Counted from the first letter of the stretch, positions 8,335-18,136 are shown. The stretch is DNA of 64,000 bases from Planctomycetota bacterium (GCA_020631815.1 JACKGW010000008.1:62001-126000), one strand, 5' to 3'. Numbers and translations: made by a program. Notes: generated from the sequence alone by a model not told the origin.

Positions 8335-10677
8335 TCAGCGTGCTACGGCCGCTGCGAGCAGCGCAGCGACGAGACCGCTGACGAGGTTGACACCGTCGTT
8401 GTCGAGCCAGCGTACGCCGCGAACGGGCTCGAGGTCGGCGTCCTCCCCGAGGCGCCCCTCGACCAAGGTCTCGCTTCCTGCACGCCGTCCACGGAACTGC
8501 AGCACGGCACCCAGCACGCTGTCGACGAGGCTCCCGGCCACGCCCGCGGCCGCGGCCCAGCCGGCCGTGCGCAGCTCGGAGCCGCCGTGCGTGAGGAGGA
8601 ACGCCGCCGGAGCCAGCGTGCTGCCGAAGAGCGCCGCCGTGAGACCGGCGGCGGTCACGCCACCACTCTCCCCGGCGCGCAAGCGGCGTCCCGTGAGCAC
8701 ATGACGCGGCGTACCGCCGTAGCGCACGCCGATTTCCGTGGCGCACGTGTCGCCGCCCAGACACGCGAGGCCACCGAGGAACATGGCCAGCCCCGCCTGC
8801 ACGGGCCCCAGCGCCATCACGAGGAGCCCGATGCCGGCAGGCAACCCGTTCGCCAAGACCTGCCGAGCATCTCGGGCGCCGGCGTGCGGCCACCCCGGTA
8901 GCCGTCCCAGCAGCGTCGCCACGAGGAACGGGGCGAACAGCGCCGCCAGGCCGGCGCCGCCGAGCAGGCCCGTGGCCCCGAGCGCGAGCAGGAACGCCAA
9001 CGTCGCCCCTCCGGCGCTCAGCCAGTGCAGGCGGCGAACGGCGAGCACCCCGAGGATCGCGCCGCCGACACCGACCCCGGCGAGCAGGGGAACGGACGGC
9101 GCCGCGAGGGTCGTCAGGTTCGCAAGCACGGCGGTGGGCACGCGCTCCCGATCATAGGGGCTGGCCTCGTCCGTCGTGCGCGTGCTCCCCTCGGGTGCCG
9201 CGAAACACGCAGCGGCCACGAGGACGACGACGAGCGCGCGGCGCGCGCCCGCGGGATCGCGTTGCCGTGCCAGGACGAGCAAGGCCAACGCATGGCCCAG
9301 CAGGCGAGGCGCGTTGGTCGCGGCCGCCACGGCGCCGGCACCCGCGCGCTCTGCGCAACCGACGAGGGCGGCGAGCGACCACGCCGCGACCTCGGCCAGC
9401 TCCGCGCACGCGGGGCCCAGCAGGGGAACCCCCGCGAGCACCAGCACCAACAGGCAGCTGCCGAGCAAGACACCGACCAGCGGCACGAGGAGCACGGCGA
9501 GGAAGGGCCCGGCTGGAGCCAGCCGTCCGAACGCCGTGGCGACCAAGGGGGCCGTAGCCAGCCACGCAGCGAGCGACACGGCCAGGGCGCTACGCACCGG
9601 GGCCTTCCTCGGTGCGAGGTACCCCGCCAGGACGAGAGGCGGTGGGGGAACGAGGGCGAGCCGCAGGGGCGCGCGCAGCGCGAGGATCCCGGCCACCGCC
9701 AGGAACGAGAGCCAGGTGCCGAGGTCACCCGCTCGCGTGGCGTCGAGCGCCAACAAGGCAAGTCCCGCCGCCACCAACACCGATGCCGCAGCGGCGCCGC
9801 GGCCGCGCGAACGCGCGAAGAGCACCAGCAGCGCAGCGGCTCCGGCACGAAGCGCGGACGACGGTGCGCCCGCCAGCGGCGCATGCAGCGCAACGCACGT
9901 GCCCGCCACCACCGCTTGGATGCGCGGTCCCGCACGGAGGACGCGTACCACCAACACGACGAGCACGACCAACAGCCCGACATGGAGCCCCGAGACCGCC
10001 AGCAGGTGGGCCTGACCCGTGGCGCGGAAGCTCCTCACCTCGTCACGCGGGAGCAGGCCGCGGTCGCCGAGCACCAGCGCGCGGGCCCACGCCGCGCCAT
10101 GCGGCGACAGCGAGGCATCCAAGCGCCGCGCCGCAGCTGCACGCGCGCGCTGGACCACGCTCCACGGGACACTGCCCCGTTCGACGCGTCGCCACGCGCG
10201 GGGATGGGCGAGCTGCGTGCGGCCGTCCTCGACACGCTCCACGACCTCGAGCACGTCGCCGCGCGCCAGGCCAGCGGGGACACGCCCCACGACCAGCAGA
10301 CGTGCATCCAACGTTCCGGGCGGTCCTGCGGTGGCGTGTCCGCGCTGCTCCACCTCGAGCCGCACGAGCTGGAAGCCGCGCACCACGAGGTCCGCGCGCA
10401 CGCAGCGCACGCGGCTCGCGTACAGCCCATCGGGGAGGGGCCCCGCGCGGACGCTTGTCGGGCCCGCTCCGCCCGTCAGCAGGCCGAGCAGCCCCGCCAG
10501 CCCCAGCATGCGCAGGCGGCGGCTCCAGGCCGCGAGCACGAGCACGGGGGCGAGCCCGGCGGTGGCCAGGTCGAACCGAGCCAGGCCAAGGGCGCCAAGC
10601 CATCCCGCCAGCGCGAGTGCCGGCCGCGCTGTCGCGTCCTTCAGACCACGCGTGGAGGACCGGGATCGAGGGGCCAC
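8335..10677 (-). CDS. ComEC competence-domain / DUF92 fusion membrane protein
   Basis: A 780-aa polytopic membrane protein. Residues 20-170 resemble the N-terminal DUF4131 region of ComEC/Rec2. The ComEC core follows with the family motif SFRATGQAHLLAVSGLHVGL (about 216-235) and several TM helices to about 480, forming the channel for DNA uptake. There is no metallo-beta-lactamase nuclease domain. After a polar linker (about 495-520), residues 524-780 form a complete DUF92/TMEM19-type domain (GGDTCATEIGVRYGG, RLRAGESGGVTAAG, WLDNDGVNLVSG), a family that includes VTE6-like phytyl-phosphate kinases. No stop or clear new ribosome site separates the halves. A GTG near 9136 is a weak alternative start for a separate DUF92 gene. 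Confidence 0.82.
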   Translation of the reverse strand: MAPRSRSSTRGLKDATARPALALAGWLGALGLARFDLATAGLAPVLVLAAWSRRLRMLGLAGLLGLLTGGAGPTSVRAGPLPDGLYASRVRCVRADLVVRGFQLVRLEVEQRGHATAGPPGTLDARLLVVGRVPAGLARGDVLEVVERVEDGRTQLAHPRAWRRVERGSVPWSVVQRARAAAARRLDASLSPHGAAWARALVLGDRGLLPRDEVRSFRATGQAHLLAVSGLHVGLLVVLVVLVVRVLRAGPRIQAVVAGTCVALHAPLAGAPSSALRAGAAALLVLFARSRGRGAAAASVLVAAGLALLALDATRAGDLGTWLSFLAVAGILALRAPLRLALVPPPPLVLAGYLAPRKAPVRSALAVSLAAWLATAPLVATAFGRLAPAGPFLAVLLVPLVGVLLGSCLLVLVLAGVPLLGPACAELAEVAAWSLAALVGCAERAGAGAVAAATNAPRLLGHALALLVLARQRDPAGARRALVVVLVAAACFAAPEGSTRTTDEASPYDRERVPTAVLANLTTLAAPSVPLLAGVGVGGAILGVLAVRRLHWLSAGGATLAFLLALGATGLLGGAGLAALFAPFLVATLLGRLPGWPHAGARDARQVLANGLPAGIGLLVMALGPVQAGLAMFLGGLACLGGDTCATEIGVRYGGTPRHVLTGRRLRAGESGGVTAAGLTAALFGSTLAPAAFLLTHGGSELRTAGWAAAAGVAGSLVDSVLGAVLQFRGRRAGSETLVEGRLGEDADLEPVRGVRWLDNDGVNLVSGLVAALLAAAVAR

Positions 10678-10758
10678 GGAGAGGCCTCGTCGGGCACCGC
10701 GACGCCGTCACGGGAAGCGGGGGTGGGGCACGACGTGCCACGGGTATCCTCCGCATCC

Positions 10759-11775
10759 ATGACCCGCCCCGCGCACGAGATCGGCAAGGACGTCGTGTGC
10801 CGCGAGCGCGATGCACTCGCGCACCTCCTCGCGCGCTGGGCCGATGTCGCTCCCGCCTTCGACGCAGCCGTCGACGCCCTGCTCGGCTGCACCGGGCGCG
10901 TCGTCGTCTGCGGCATGGGCAAGTCCGGCCAGATCGGCCGCAAGATCGCGAGCACGCTCGTGTCCACGGGGACGCCGGCCACGTTCCTGCACCCGGCCGA
11001 GGGCTTCCACGGCGATGTCGGCATCGTGACGGCTCGCGACATCGTGATCGCCATCAGCAACTCAGGCTCGACGCGCGAGGTCATGGAGCTGATTCCCACG
11101 ATCCGTTCGCTCGGCGCGCGCCTGCTGGCCCTGACGGGGCCCGCGGGCTCGCCCCTGGCTCGCGCGGCCGACATCGCGCTCTGTTGGGGCGAGCTCGAGG
11201 AAGCCGACCCCACGCGCTTGGTGCCTACGGCCAGTGCGGCGGTCACGCTGGCGTTGGGCGACGCGCTCACCGTCGCGCTCATGGAGAAGCGCGGGTTCGG
11301 CGCCAGCGACTACCGCCTGTTCCATCCGAGCGGGGCGATCGGCGCCAAGCTGACCCTGCGGGTGCGCGACCTGCTGCGGGGCGAAGCGACCAACCCCATC
11401 GTGCGCGAGGACGCCACGTTCGGGGAGACCCTGGAGGTCATCACGCGCAGCACGCTCGGTGGCGTGAACGTCGTGGACCAAGACGGACAGCTCGTGGGCC
11501 TCGTCACCGACGGGGACGTGCGCCGCACCATCCAGGTCTCCGATGGCGTCGTGGGCGGCTTGCTGGCGACGCCCGTCGCAAGCCTCATGACGAAGGACCC
11601 CGTCACCGTGGATCCGGATACGTTCGCGCTCGACGCACTGCGCACGATGGAGGGCCACAAGCCGCGGCCGGTGGGCCTGCTGCCCGTCGTCGACGCCGCG
11701 CGGCGTCCCGTGGGCCTGCTTCACCTGCACACGCTCGTCCAAGCAGGGCTCGGAGCCTCCACGAGCGAAGTCTGA
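10759..11775 (+). CDS. kdsD: D-arabinose-5-phosphate isomerase (KdsD/KpsF family)
   Basis: Converts ribulose-5-phosphate to arabinose-5-phosphate, the first committed step to Kdo for lipopolysaccharide. The 338-aa protein has an N-terminal SIS domain (VVVCGMGKSGQIGRKIAST; SNSGSTREVMEL; FHPSGAIGAKL) and two C-terminal CBS domains (about 215-335, with LVGLVTDGDVRR). Length and order match KdsD. It starts at ATG 10759, divergent from the ComEC-like gene across 81 bp. A phosphohexomutase gene follows after 35 bp, probably in the same operon, which fits nucleotide-sugar or LPS supply. Confidence 0.93.
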   Translation: MTRPAHEIGKDVVCRERDALAHLLARWADVAPAFDAAVDALLGCTGRVVVCGMGKSGQIGRKIASTLVSTGTPATFLHPAEGFHGDVGIVTARDIVIAISNSGSTREVMELIPTIRSLGARLLALTGPAGSPLARAADIALCWGELEEADPTRLVPTASAAVTLALGDALTVALMEKRGFGASDYRLFHPSGAIGAKLTLRVRDLLRGEATNPIVREDATFGETLEVITRSTLGGVNVVDQDGQLVGLVTDGDVRRTIQVSDGVVGGLLATPVASLMTKDPVTVDPDTFALDALRTMEGHKPRPVGLLPVVDAARRPVGLLHLHTLVQAGLGASTSEV

Positions 11776-11810
11776 CGCCGCCCGAACGGCGACCACCCTC
11801 GGAGACGACC

Positions 11811-13244
11811 ATGTCCGACGCCACGTCCCCCGCCCCGCTGCGCCTCGCGCCGACGATGTTCCGCGAGTACGACCTGCGGGGGCGCGTGCCGGAGATCTTC
11901 CCGGACGCGGCGGACGAGCTGTCCGACGAGGGCATGCGCACGCTGGGCAAGGCCTTCGGCACGCTGATGAAGGAGCGCGAGCGCCAGCGCGTTGTCGTGG
12001 CCCATGACCTCAGGACGTACAGCCCGCGATTGGCCGCTTGCTTCCTCGAGGGCCTCGTGACCACGGGCGTGGACGTCACCGACATCGGCCTCGGGTTGTC
12101 GCCGACGCTCTACTTCGCGACGCTGCACCTGGACTGCCCGGCCGGCGTCATGATCACGGCGAGCCACAACCCGCAAGGGTGGAGCGGCCTGAAGATGTCG
12201 CTCGACTACGTCCAGACCATGCTGCGCCCCGACATCGAGCGCCTGCAGGCGATCGCCGAGAGCGGGCACTTCGCAACCGGCCAGGGCACGCTGCAGCACG
12301 TCGACCTGCGCGCGGCGTACCTCGACGACCTCGTCAAGCGCGTGGCGCCCAGGCGGCGCCTCAAGGTCGTTCTCGATCCGGGCAACGGCACCGCGGCGGC
12401 GTTCTGCGTGGAGGCGTTCGAGCGCGCCGGCTTCGACGTGGTCCCGCTGTTCTGCGAGCCCGACCCCACGTTCCCCAACCACTTCCCCAACCCCAGCGAA
12501 GTCGCGGCCCGCCAAGCCGTGGCCGAAGCGGTCGAGGCCTCCGGCGCCGATCTCGGGCTCTCCTTCGACGGCGACGGGGACCGCCTGGGCGTGCAGGACC
12601 ACACGGGCGCCTTCGTGAATGCCGACCGCGTGCTCATGCTGCTCGCGCGTCCCATCCTCGCGCGCCACCCCGGTGCGCCCGTCGTGTTCGACGTGAAGTG
12701 CACCCAGGCCTTGTTCGACGACATCCGCGCCCACGGCGGAACGCCTGTGATGTGGAAGACGGGCCACTCCTGGATCAAGGCCAAGATGCGCGAGCTCGAG
12801 GCGCCGATCGCCGGCGAGCGCAGCGGCCACCTGTTCCTGCGCGACGGCTTCCACGGCTACGACGACGGCATCTTCGCCGGGCTCAAGCTGGCCGAGTACG
12901 TGGCTGGCGAGGGGCGTCCGCTGCGCGACATCCTGGCCGAGGCCCCGCAGTACGTCACGAGCCCGGAGATCCACGTCGACTGTGCAGATGCCGTGAAGTA
13001 CCGCGTCATGGACGAGGTCGTGGCGGCATTCCAGCAGGTGTGGGGGGATCGCGTCGACACCACCAACGGCGCACGCGTCACCTTCGACGACGGGTTTGGT
13101 CTGGTGCGCCCCTCCAGCAACTTGCCCGAGCTCGTCCTCGTGTTCGAGGGCCGCGACGAAGCGGCGATGCGACGCATCAAGGAGGACTTCCGCGAGCGTC
13201 TCGCTGCGTGGCCCGCGATCGGCAGGACGTGGCACAACGAGTGA
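11811..13244 (+). CDS. manB: phosphomannomutase/phosphoglucomutase
   Basis: Alpha-D-phosphohexomutase interconverting hexose 6- and 1-phosphates for sugar-nucleotide synthesis. The 477-aa protein shows the phosphoserine loop TASHNP (S118), the metal loop DGDGDR (253-258) and the sugar-binding loop GERSGH (335-340), and it begins MFREYDLRG, as in the AlgC/ManB type. Start ATG 11811 has GGAG ten bases upstream. Its TGA overlaps the GTG start of the next gene. Sequence alone does not separate mannose from glucose preference. Confidence 0.92.
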   Translation: MSDATSPAPLRLAPTMFREYDLRGRVPEIFPDAADELSDEGMRTLGKAFGTLMKERERQRVVVAHDLRTYSPRLAACFLEGLVTTGVDVTDIGLGLSPTLYFATLHLDCPAGVMITASHNPQGWSGLKMSLDYVQTMLRPDIERLQAIAESGHFATGQGTLQHVDLRAAYLDDLVKRVAPRRRLKVVLDPGNGTAAAFCVEAFERAGFDVVPLFCEPDPTFPNHFPNPSEVAARQAVAEAVEASGADLGLSFDGDGDRLGVQDHTGAFVNADRVLMLLARPILARHPGAPVVFDVKCTQALFDDIRAHGGTPVMWKTGHSWIKAKMRELEAPIAGERSGHLFLRDGFHGYDDGIFAGLKLAEYVAGEGRPLRDILAEAPQYVTSPEIHVDCADAVKYRVMDEVVAAFQQVWGDRVDTTNGARVTFDDGFGLVRPSSNLPELVLVFEGRDEAAMRRIKEDFRERLAAWPAIGRTWHNE

Positions 13245-15613
13245 GCCACGCATGGCGACGCCCCTGGCGGGCGGCGCGTGATCGCATCGTCCTGACGGCC
13301 CTGCGTGCGGCCGGTCGCCGGGCCGCGCGCCCGTTGCGGGGCACGCATCGCCTGCCGGGGCTGGGCGGCGCCGTACGCATCGCGTTTGACGAACACGCCG
13401 TCCCGCACATCGAGGCCACGTGCGAGTCCGACCTGGTGCGGGCCCAGGGCTTCGTCCAGGGTCTTGACCGCCCGTTCCAGATGGACCTCTTGCGCACGGC
13501 GCTCGCGGGGCGACTCGCCTCGTGGTTCGGCGATCGTCCGACGGACCAGGGCCCGCTCGCCGTCTGGGGCGGCGCGCACGTGCTCTCCGACGTGGACCTG
13601 ATGTTCCGCGTCCTGGGGCTCGAGGCCGCGGCCACCGCGTCGCTGCCCATGCATGCGCCCGCCACGCGCGCCCTTCTGGAGGCCTTTGCCGAGGGCGTGA
13701 ACGCCGCCTGGTCCCCCGGCGCACCGCGCGGCCGCAGTCTCGAGCACCGCTTGCTACGTCGGCGCCCGGGCCGCTGGACGGCCGTGGACAGCCTGCTCGT
13801 GGCCAAGGGCATGGCGCTGGGCCTGGGCTTCGCGTGGCGCAGCACCCCCGTGTTCGCCGCCATCGCCAAGCGTCTGGAGGACGCGCCCGAGCACTGGCGG
13901 CAGCTGATGCCTCGCGACCCGGGCCCGGACACGGCCACGCTGCTTCGCGCGCTCGTGGACCTCGGCGGCGCCCTGGAGGGGTTCCTCCCCGGGCCGACGG
14001 CCGCCGTGGGCAGCAACGCGGTGCTCGTGGGAGCCGCCCGCAGCACGAGCGGGAGCCCGCTCGTGGGCAGCGACCCGCACCTCGAGCTGTCGATTCCCGG
14101 GGTGTGGCACCTCGCTTCGCTCGCGACGCCCGAGGTCGGCGCCGTGGGTGCCTCGCTCGTGGGCCTGCCGGGCATCGTGATCGGTCGCACGCGGCACGTG
14201 GCGTGGGGCCTCACCAACGCCATGCTCGACGACGGGGATCTCTGGCGCGAGCAGGTGGACACGGCCGGCGAGCGCTACCGCCTCGACGGCGCGTGGCAGC
14301 CCCTTCCGAGCACCTCGCTGGTCATCGAGCGCCGGGGCGTGGGCCCGCGCGTGGTGCGCGTGCGACGCACGCACCGCGGTCCCCTCCTGACCGATGCCTT
14401 TCCGCGCTACGCGGGCGCGCCCTGCAGCTTGCGCTTGGTGCTGCACGAGCCCGCAGCCGAGCTCGATGCCTTTGTCGGTCTGCTCCACGCGAAGACGGTG
14501 GACGACGCGCTGACCGCGTTCGAGGGGTTCGGCTCACCGGCGCAGAACCTCGTGATCGCCGACACGGCAGGTGACGCGGCCTACCGCATGGTGGGGCGCG
14601 TGCCGCTGCGCGCGGAGGGTCACGTCCCGGGCCTGCCGCTCGACGGGACGACGCGCGCCTCGGACTGGCGTGGGTTCGTGCCGCGCGACGAGGTGCCCGC
14701 TGCGCGCATCGCCCCCGACGCGGTGTTCGTGACCGCCAACGACCCGATCGTGGGCCCGCCGTATCCCCACCATCTGTCGCATCTGTACGAGCCCGACCAT
14801 CGCGCGCGGCGTCTGCGCGAGCGCCTGGAGCCGCTGGAACGGGTCGCTGCCGAGGATGTCGCTGCGGCCCAGCTGGACGTCGTGAACCGCTCGTTCCTGC
14901 GTTGGCGCGCGAGCCTGCTGGTGCCGCACGTCGACGAGGTGCGGCGGCAGCGGCCGCACCTGGCCCCGCTCGTCGACCGCCTCCTCACCTGGGACGGTCG
15001 CGAGCATCCCGCGGCGCGGGGCGCCGTGCTCGCGCATCTCCTGGCCCATCATCTCGTGCGGCAGATCTTCGGCGCGCGCCTGGGAAGCGAGCTGCTCGCG
15101 GGATGGATGTCGCAGGTCAACCTCGTCGACACCGCCCTGCATCGCGCGCTCGAAGATCCGCACAGCGCGTGGGCCCCGCCCGAGGCGCGGGCCGGCTTGC
15201 TCGCACGGGCGCTGGACGAGGTCGACCGCGAGCTGCATGCGCGAGGCTGGACGCCCGACGTGACGTGGGGGACGTGGCACACGCTGACGCTCGTGCATCC
15301 GCTCGGACGCGAGGCACCGCGCTCGCGGTTCTTCGACCGCGGCCCCTGGCCGGCGGCGGGCGGACCGTTCACACCCTGTTCCGGTCAGTACGACCAGTCA
15401 CGTCCGGGGCCCCAGCGCGTGGGGCCGTCCTACCGCCACGTCGTGGACCTGGCCGAGCCCGGTGGGCGGATGATCACGATGCCGGGCCAGAGCGGCCATC
15501 CGGCCTCGGCGCACTACGACGATCTCGTGGCGCCGTGGCAGGAAGGCCGCTGGCTGCCCATGCGGCTTGTGGCGCCGGTCCGTCCAGCGCGGCGTGCCGA
15601 GCTCACTCCCTAG
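13241..15613 (+). CDS. penicillin acylase family (Ntn-hydrolase) protein
   Basis: An N-terminal nucleophile hydrolase expected to cleave amide bonds after autocatalytic splitting into alpha and beta chains. The 790-aa protein has the family N-terminal pattern (VPHIEATCESDLVRAQGFVQ, then DRPFQMDLLRTALAGRLA). The predicted nucleophile is Ser258 in AVGSNAVLVG, where the beta chain would begin. No signal peptide is visible, unlike secreted penicillin G acylases, so it may act in the cytoplasm. The start is GTG 13241, overlapping the stop of the phosphohexomutase (GTGA). The substrate is unknown; acyl-homoserine lactones or other N-acyl compounds are possible. Confidence 0.88.
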   Translation: MSHAWRRPWRAARDRIVLTALRAAGRRAARPLRGTHRLPGLGGAVRIAFDEHAVPHIEATCESDLVRAQGFVQGLDRPFQMDLLRTALAGRLASWFGDRPTDQGPLAVWGGAHVLSDVDLMFRVLGLEAAATASLPMHAPATRALLEAFAEGVNAAWSPGAPRGRSLEHRLLRRRPGRWTAVDSLLVAKGMALGLGFAWRSTPVFAAIAKRLEDAPEHWRQLMPRDPGPDTATLLRALVDLGGALEGFLPGPTAAVGSNAVLVGAARSTSGSPLVGSDPHLELSIPGVWHLASLATPEVGAVGASLVGLPGIVIGRTRHVAWGLTNAMLDDGDLWREQVDTAGERYRLDGAWQPLPSTSLVIERRGVGPRVVRVRRTHRGPLLTDAFPRYAGAPCSLRLVLHEPAAELDAFVGLLHAKTVDDALTAFEGFGSPAQNLVIADTAGDAAYRMVGRVPLRAEGHVPGLPLDGTTRASDWRGFVPRDEVPAARIAPDAVFVTANDPIVGPPYPHHLSHLYEPDHRARRLRERLEPLERVAAEDVAAAQLDVVNRSFLRWRASLLVPHVDEVRRQRPHLAPLVDRLLTWDGREHPAARGAVLAHLLAHHLVRQIFGARLGSELLAGWMSQVNLVDTALHRALEDPHSAWAPPEARAGLLARALDEVDRELHARGWTPDVTWGTWHTLTLVHPLGREAPRSRFFDRGPWPAAGGPFTPCSGQYDQSRPGPQRVGPSYRHVVDLAEPGGRMITMPGQSGHPASAHYDDLVAPWQEGRWLPMRLVAPVRPARRAELTP

Positions 15614-15850
15614 TGTGGCGGGGCAGAAGTCCCTTTGCATCTCCGGGTGCTGCGGGCTGGGCTGGGGGCGATCAGGCCGCTTCGTCAGCCTCGAGTAACC
15701 GATACGAGTCGGCCTCCTCATCGGCCTTCCGCTCCCCATCCAGCCCGCCGGTCGGCGTCGGTCGCCCCAAGCACACAAGCTTGGGAGTCACGGCCGTGCA
15801 GCGTGGTTCATGTCGCCGGACTTCTGGAGCGTGACCCTAGTCGAGCTCGC

Positions 15851-16096
15851 CTACCGCGTTTCGGGGGCGTGCGTGGGCAGGTGGAAGCGGAGCCAGCGCT
15901 CGGTGCGCGGCGCTTCCTCGTCGATGGCGACGAGTCCGTAGCGGACGAGGCGAGCGACGGCCTGGCGCACGTCGACCAGGTGGCGGCCTGTGCGGCTGCA
16001 GACGCGCGTCAAGTCGAGCCAACCATCGGACTCGGACTGCGTCGCGGCGATGGTCGCGAGGGTCGCCGATTCGAGGGGCGTCAGCGGCTTGGGCAT
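15851..16096 (-). CDS. small hypothetical protein, possible winged-helix
   Basis: An 81-aa protein starting at ATG 16096. The pattern LTPLESATLATIAATQ...DLTRVCSRTGRHLVDVRQAVARLVRYGLVAIDEE looks like a compact winged-helix with helices and a beta-wing, so DNA binding is possible. It lies 71 bp downstream of the GHMP kinase on the same strand and may be in its operon. The 15614-15850 gap upstream of its 3' end has no recognisable gene. Confidence 0.6.
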   Translation of the reverse strand: MPKPLTPLESATLATIAATQSESDGWLDLTRVCSRTGRHLVDVRQAVARLVRYGLVAIDEEAPRTERWLRFHLPTHAPETR

Positions 16097-16167
16097 GGGG
16101 GCGAAGATACGCCGCGGGCCCGCGTCCTGAAACGTCCGCCACAGGGCCGCCCCCCCGTGGCCGCCCC

Positions 16168-17199
16168 CTACCCGCGGCGCTCCAGCGTGAGACCCTCGGC
16201 CGTGAGCTTGAGCGGCAGGATGCGCCCGGGACCGGAGGCCAGGGCCGCGTCCACCTTGGCAGCGTCGGTCGCGGGCCCCAGCACCACCAGCAGGCATCCG
16301 CCTCCGCCGGCCCCGAGGATCTTCGACCCCAAGGCACCGGCGCGGCGTGCGGCGGCGTCGATGGCCTTGAGCGTGGGCGTGGAGATGCGCGGAGCCATCT
16401 TCTTGCGCAGCTGGCCGTCCTCGACGGAGGCCTCCAGCGCGGCGTCCAGATCACCGCGGCGCAGCGCCTCGCGCAGGACCCGGGCATTGGCGGCGATCGC
16501 CTGCAGGGAGCGCACCGCGTGCTCGCGCCCCTCCAAGAAGGCCCGCACGATGCCCCAGTTCGTGATGCCGGAGTGGTGCGGCTCGCCCGTGTAGACCAGC
16601 CGGAGGCGCGCCCCGAGCACGTCGAGGTCGACGTCGTGCAGGTGCTCCACGACCACCCCACCCGGGCGGCCCTCCAGCGCGAGGCAGCCGCCGTAGAAGG
16701 GTGGCGCGTAGTCCTGGTAGCCCGTGGGCGTGCGCAGCAAGCGCGTCTCGACGTCTTGCGCCAGCTGCAGCAGGCTGCGTGCGCGGTGGTCTTGGCCGGC
16801 CGCGTGCGCGAGCGCACCGAGCAAGGCGACCATGAGCGCCGAGGAGCCGCCGAGCCCGGCGCCCTTGGGGCTGGTGGCGCGCACCTCGACGCGTGCGCCG
16901 CCTTCGATCTCGCTCGCCTCCAGGGCCATGCCGAGCAAGGGCAGGCGCGGGTTGCCACCCGCAAGCTCCGCACGCAATGCCGCGCGGTCCGCGTACTCCG
17001 CCCGCAGGCCCTGGTCCGCGCTGGCCAACACGATGCGCGGTGTGCTCGGTCGGAGCTCGACCTCGACGTCGACTGGCAGGTCCAGGGCGACGTTGACCGT
17101 GACGGCCGGCTCCTCCAGCAGGAGGTGGATCGGCCAGATGTCGAGCGTGCCTCCGGCGAGGTCGATGCGGGTCGGGCAGCGGGCGGAGATGATGCTCAC
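16168..17199 (-). CDS. GHMP-family sugar kinase (HddA-like)
   Basis: An ATP-dependent small-molecule kinase of 343 aa. The ATP-binding loop is PKGAGLGGSSA (111-121), the N-terminal motif is RCPTRIDLAGGTLD, and the C-terminal GHMP motif is SKILGAGGGGCLLVV. TGYQDYAPPFYGG and HSGITNWGIV resemble heptose-7-phosphate kinases (HddA) and related GHMP sugar kinases. GTG 17199 is chosen because the family motif begins seven residues later; a longer in-frame extension lacks similarity. With kdsD and the phosphohexomutase nearby, a role in surface-sugar synthesis is plausible, but the substrate is not certain. Confidence 0.82.
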   Translation of the reverse strand: MSIISARCPTRIDLAGGTLDIWPIHLLLEEPAVTVNVALDLPVDVEVELRPSTPRIVLASADQGLRAEYADRAALRAELAGGNPRLPLLGMALEASEIEGGARVEVRATSPKGAGLGGSSALMVALLGALAHAAGQDHRARSLLQLAQDVETRLLRTPTGYQDYAPPFYGGCLALEGRPGGVVVEHLHDVDLDVLGARLRLVYTGEPHHSGITNWGIVRAFLEGREHAVRSLQAIAANARVLREALRRGDLDAALEASVEDGQLRKKMAPRISTPTLKAIDAAARRAGALGSKILGAGGGGCLLVVLGPATDAAKVDAALASGPGRILPLKLTAEGLTLERRG

Positions 17200-17377
17200 G
17201 GCGGCGCATGATCGCAGGAATCCGCGATCTCGGAACCTCGGCGATCCGCGGCCTCGAACGGCCGTCCACGGGTGTCGTCCCCGCTTTCTCGGGCCTCCGT
17301 GCAGCCGTGCGTACGATGCGTCGATACGCCCGCCGGGCAGCAGTCCCACGGGCGTCGGCTCGAGGAGGTAGCGCGAC

Positions 17378-18136
17378 GTGTCCCGACCCGTGATCGGAGT
17401 GAGCTGTTCCACCCTGGTGCTGCCCGGCATGCGAGGCGTGCCGCGCTTCGCCATCGTGCACGGCTACGTGGACGCGATCCTCGCCGCGGGCGGCTTGCCC
17501 ATGATGTTCCCCAACGTCGAGCCCGAGACCGTGGAGGGCTACCTGGACCACGTCGACGGTGTCGTGTTGTCGGGCGGCCTCGATGTGGATCCGGTGCACT
17601 ACGACGAGGAGCCGCATCCCAAGCTCGGTCAGGTCGACGTAGGCCGCGACGCCTTCGAGCTTGTTCTCGCGCGCGCCGTGCTCGCCCGCCAGATGCCGCT
17701 GCTGGCCATCTGCCGAGGCGTCCAGGTGCTCAACGTGGCGATGGGGGGGAGCCTGATCCAGGACATCCCGTCGCAGGTCGAGGCGTCCCTGCGCCACGAC
17801 CAGGACACCCTCCAGCAGGACGCGCTGGCGCACAGCGTCGACGTCTCGGCCAACACGTGGCTCGGCCGGCTCTGCGGCGCCCGTCGCGTGCGGGTGAACT
17901 CGTACCACCACCAGGCCCTGGGCCGGGTCGCCGAGGGGTTCGTGGTGAGCGGGCGCTCACCGGACGGGGTGATCGAGGCCGTCGAGCAGCCGGCGCTGCC
18001 GTTCTGCATCGGGGTCCAGTGGCACCCCGAGCGGACCCCCACGGACCCCCTGACGCGCGGGCTTTTCGGGGGCTTGGTGGCCTCCGCGGCCGAGGCCCGG
18101 GGGGCGCGCGTGGCCGCGGGCTCATCCGGCCGATAG
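17378..18136 (+). CDS. class I glutamine amidotransferase-like hydrolase (peptidase C26, PuuD-type)
   Basis: A gamma-glutamyl-gamma-aminobutyrate hydrolase-type protein of 252 aa. The nucleophile is C112 in LAICRGVQVLN, and H216/E218 in VQWHPE complete the triad. The oxyanion strand is VVLSGGLDVDP. GTG 17378 is preceded by a full AGGAGGT eight bases upstream, which fixes the start. It is divergent from the GHMP kinase across 178 bp. The genes for gamma-glutamyl-polyamine breakdown are not seen nearby, so the real substrate is open. Confidence 0.88.
   Translation: MSRPVIGVSCSTLVLPGMRGVPRFAIVHGYVDAILAAGGLPMMFPNVEPETVEGYLDHVDGVVLSGGLDVDPVHYDEEPHPKLGQVDVGRDAFELVLARAVLARQMPLLAICRGVQVLNVAMGGSLIQDIPSQVEASLRHDQDTLQQDALAHSVDVSANTWLGRLCGARRVRVNSYHHQALGRVAEGFVVSGRSPDGVIEAVEQPALPFCIGVQWHPERTPTDPLTRGLFGGLVASAAEARGARVAAGSSGR

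Noticed and set aside
9025..11775. Very long plus-strand open frames opposite and upstream of kdsD
   Set aside because: They are antisense to the ComEC-DUF92 gene; only the part from ATG 10759 has protein-family similarity. High GC keeps antisense frames open.
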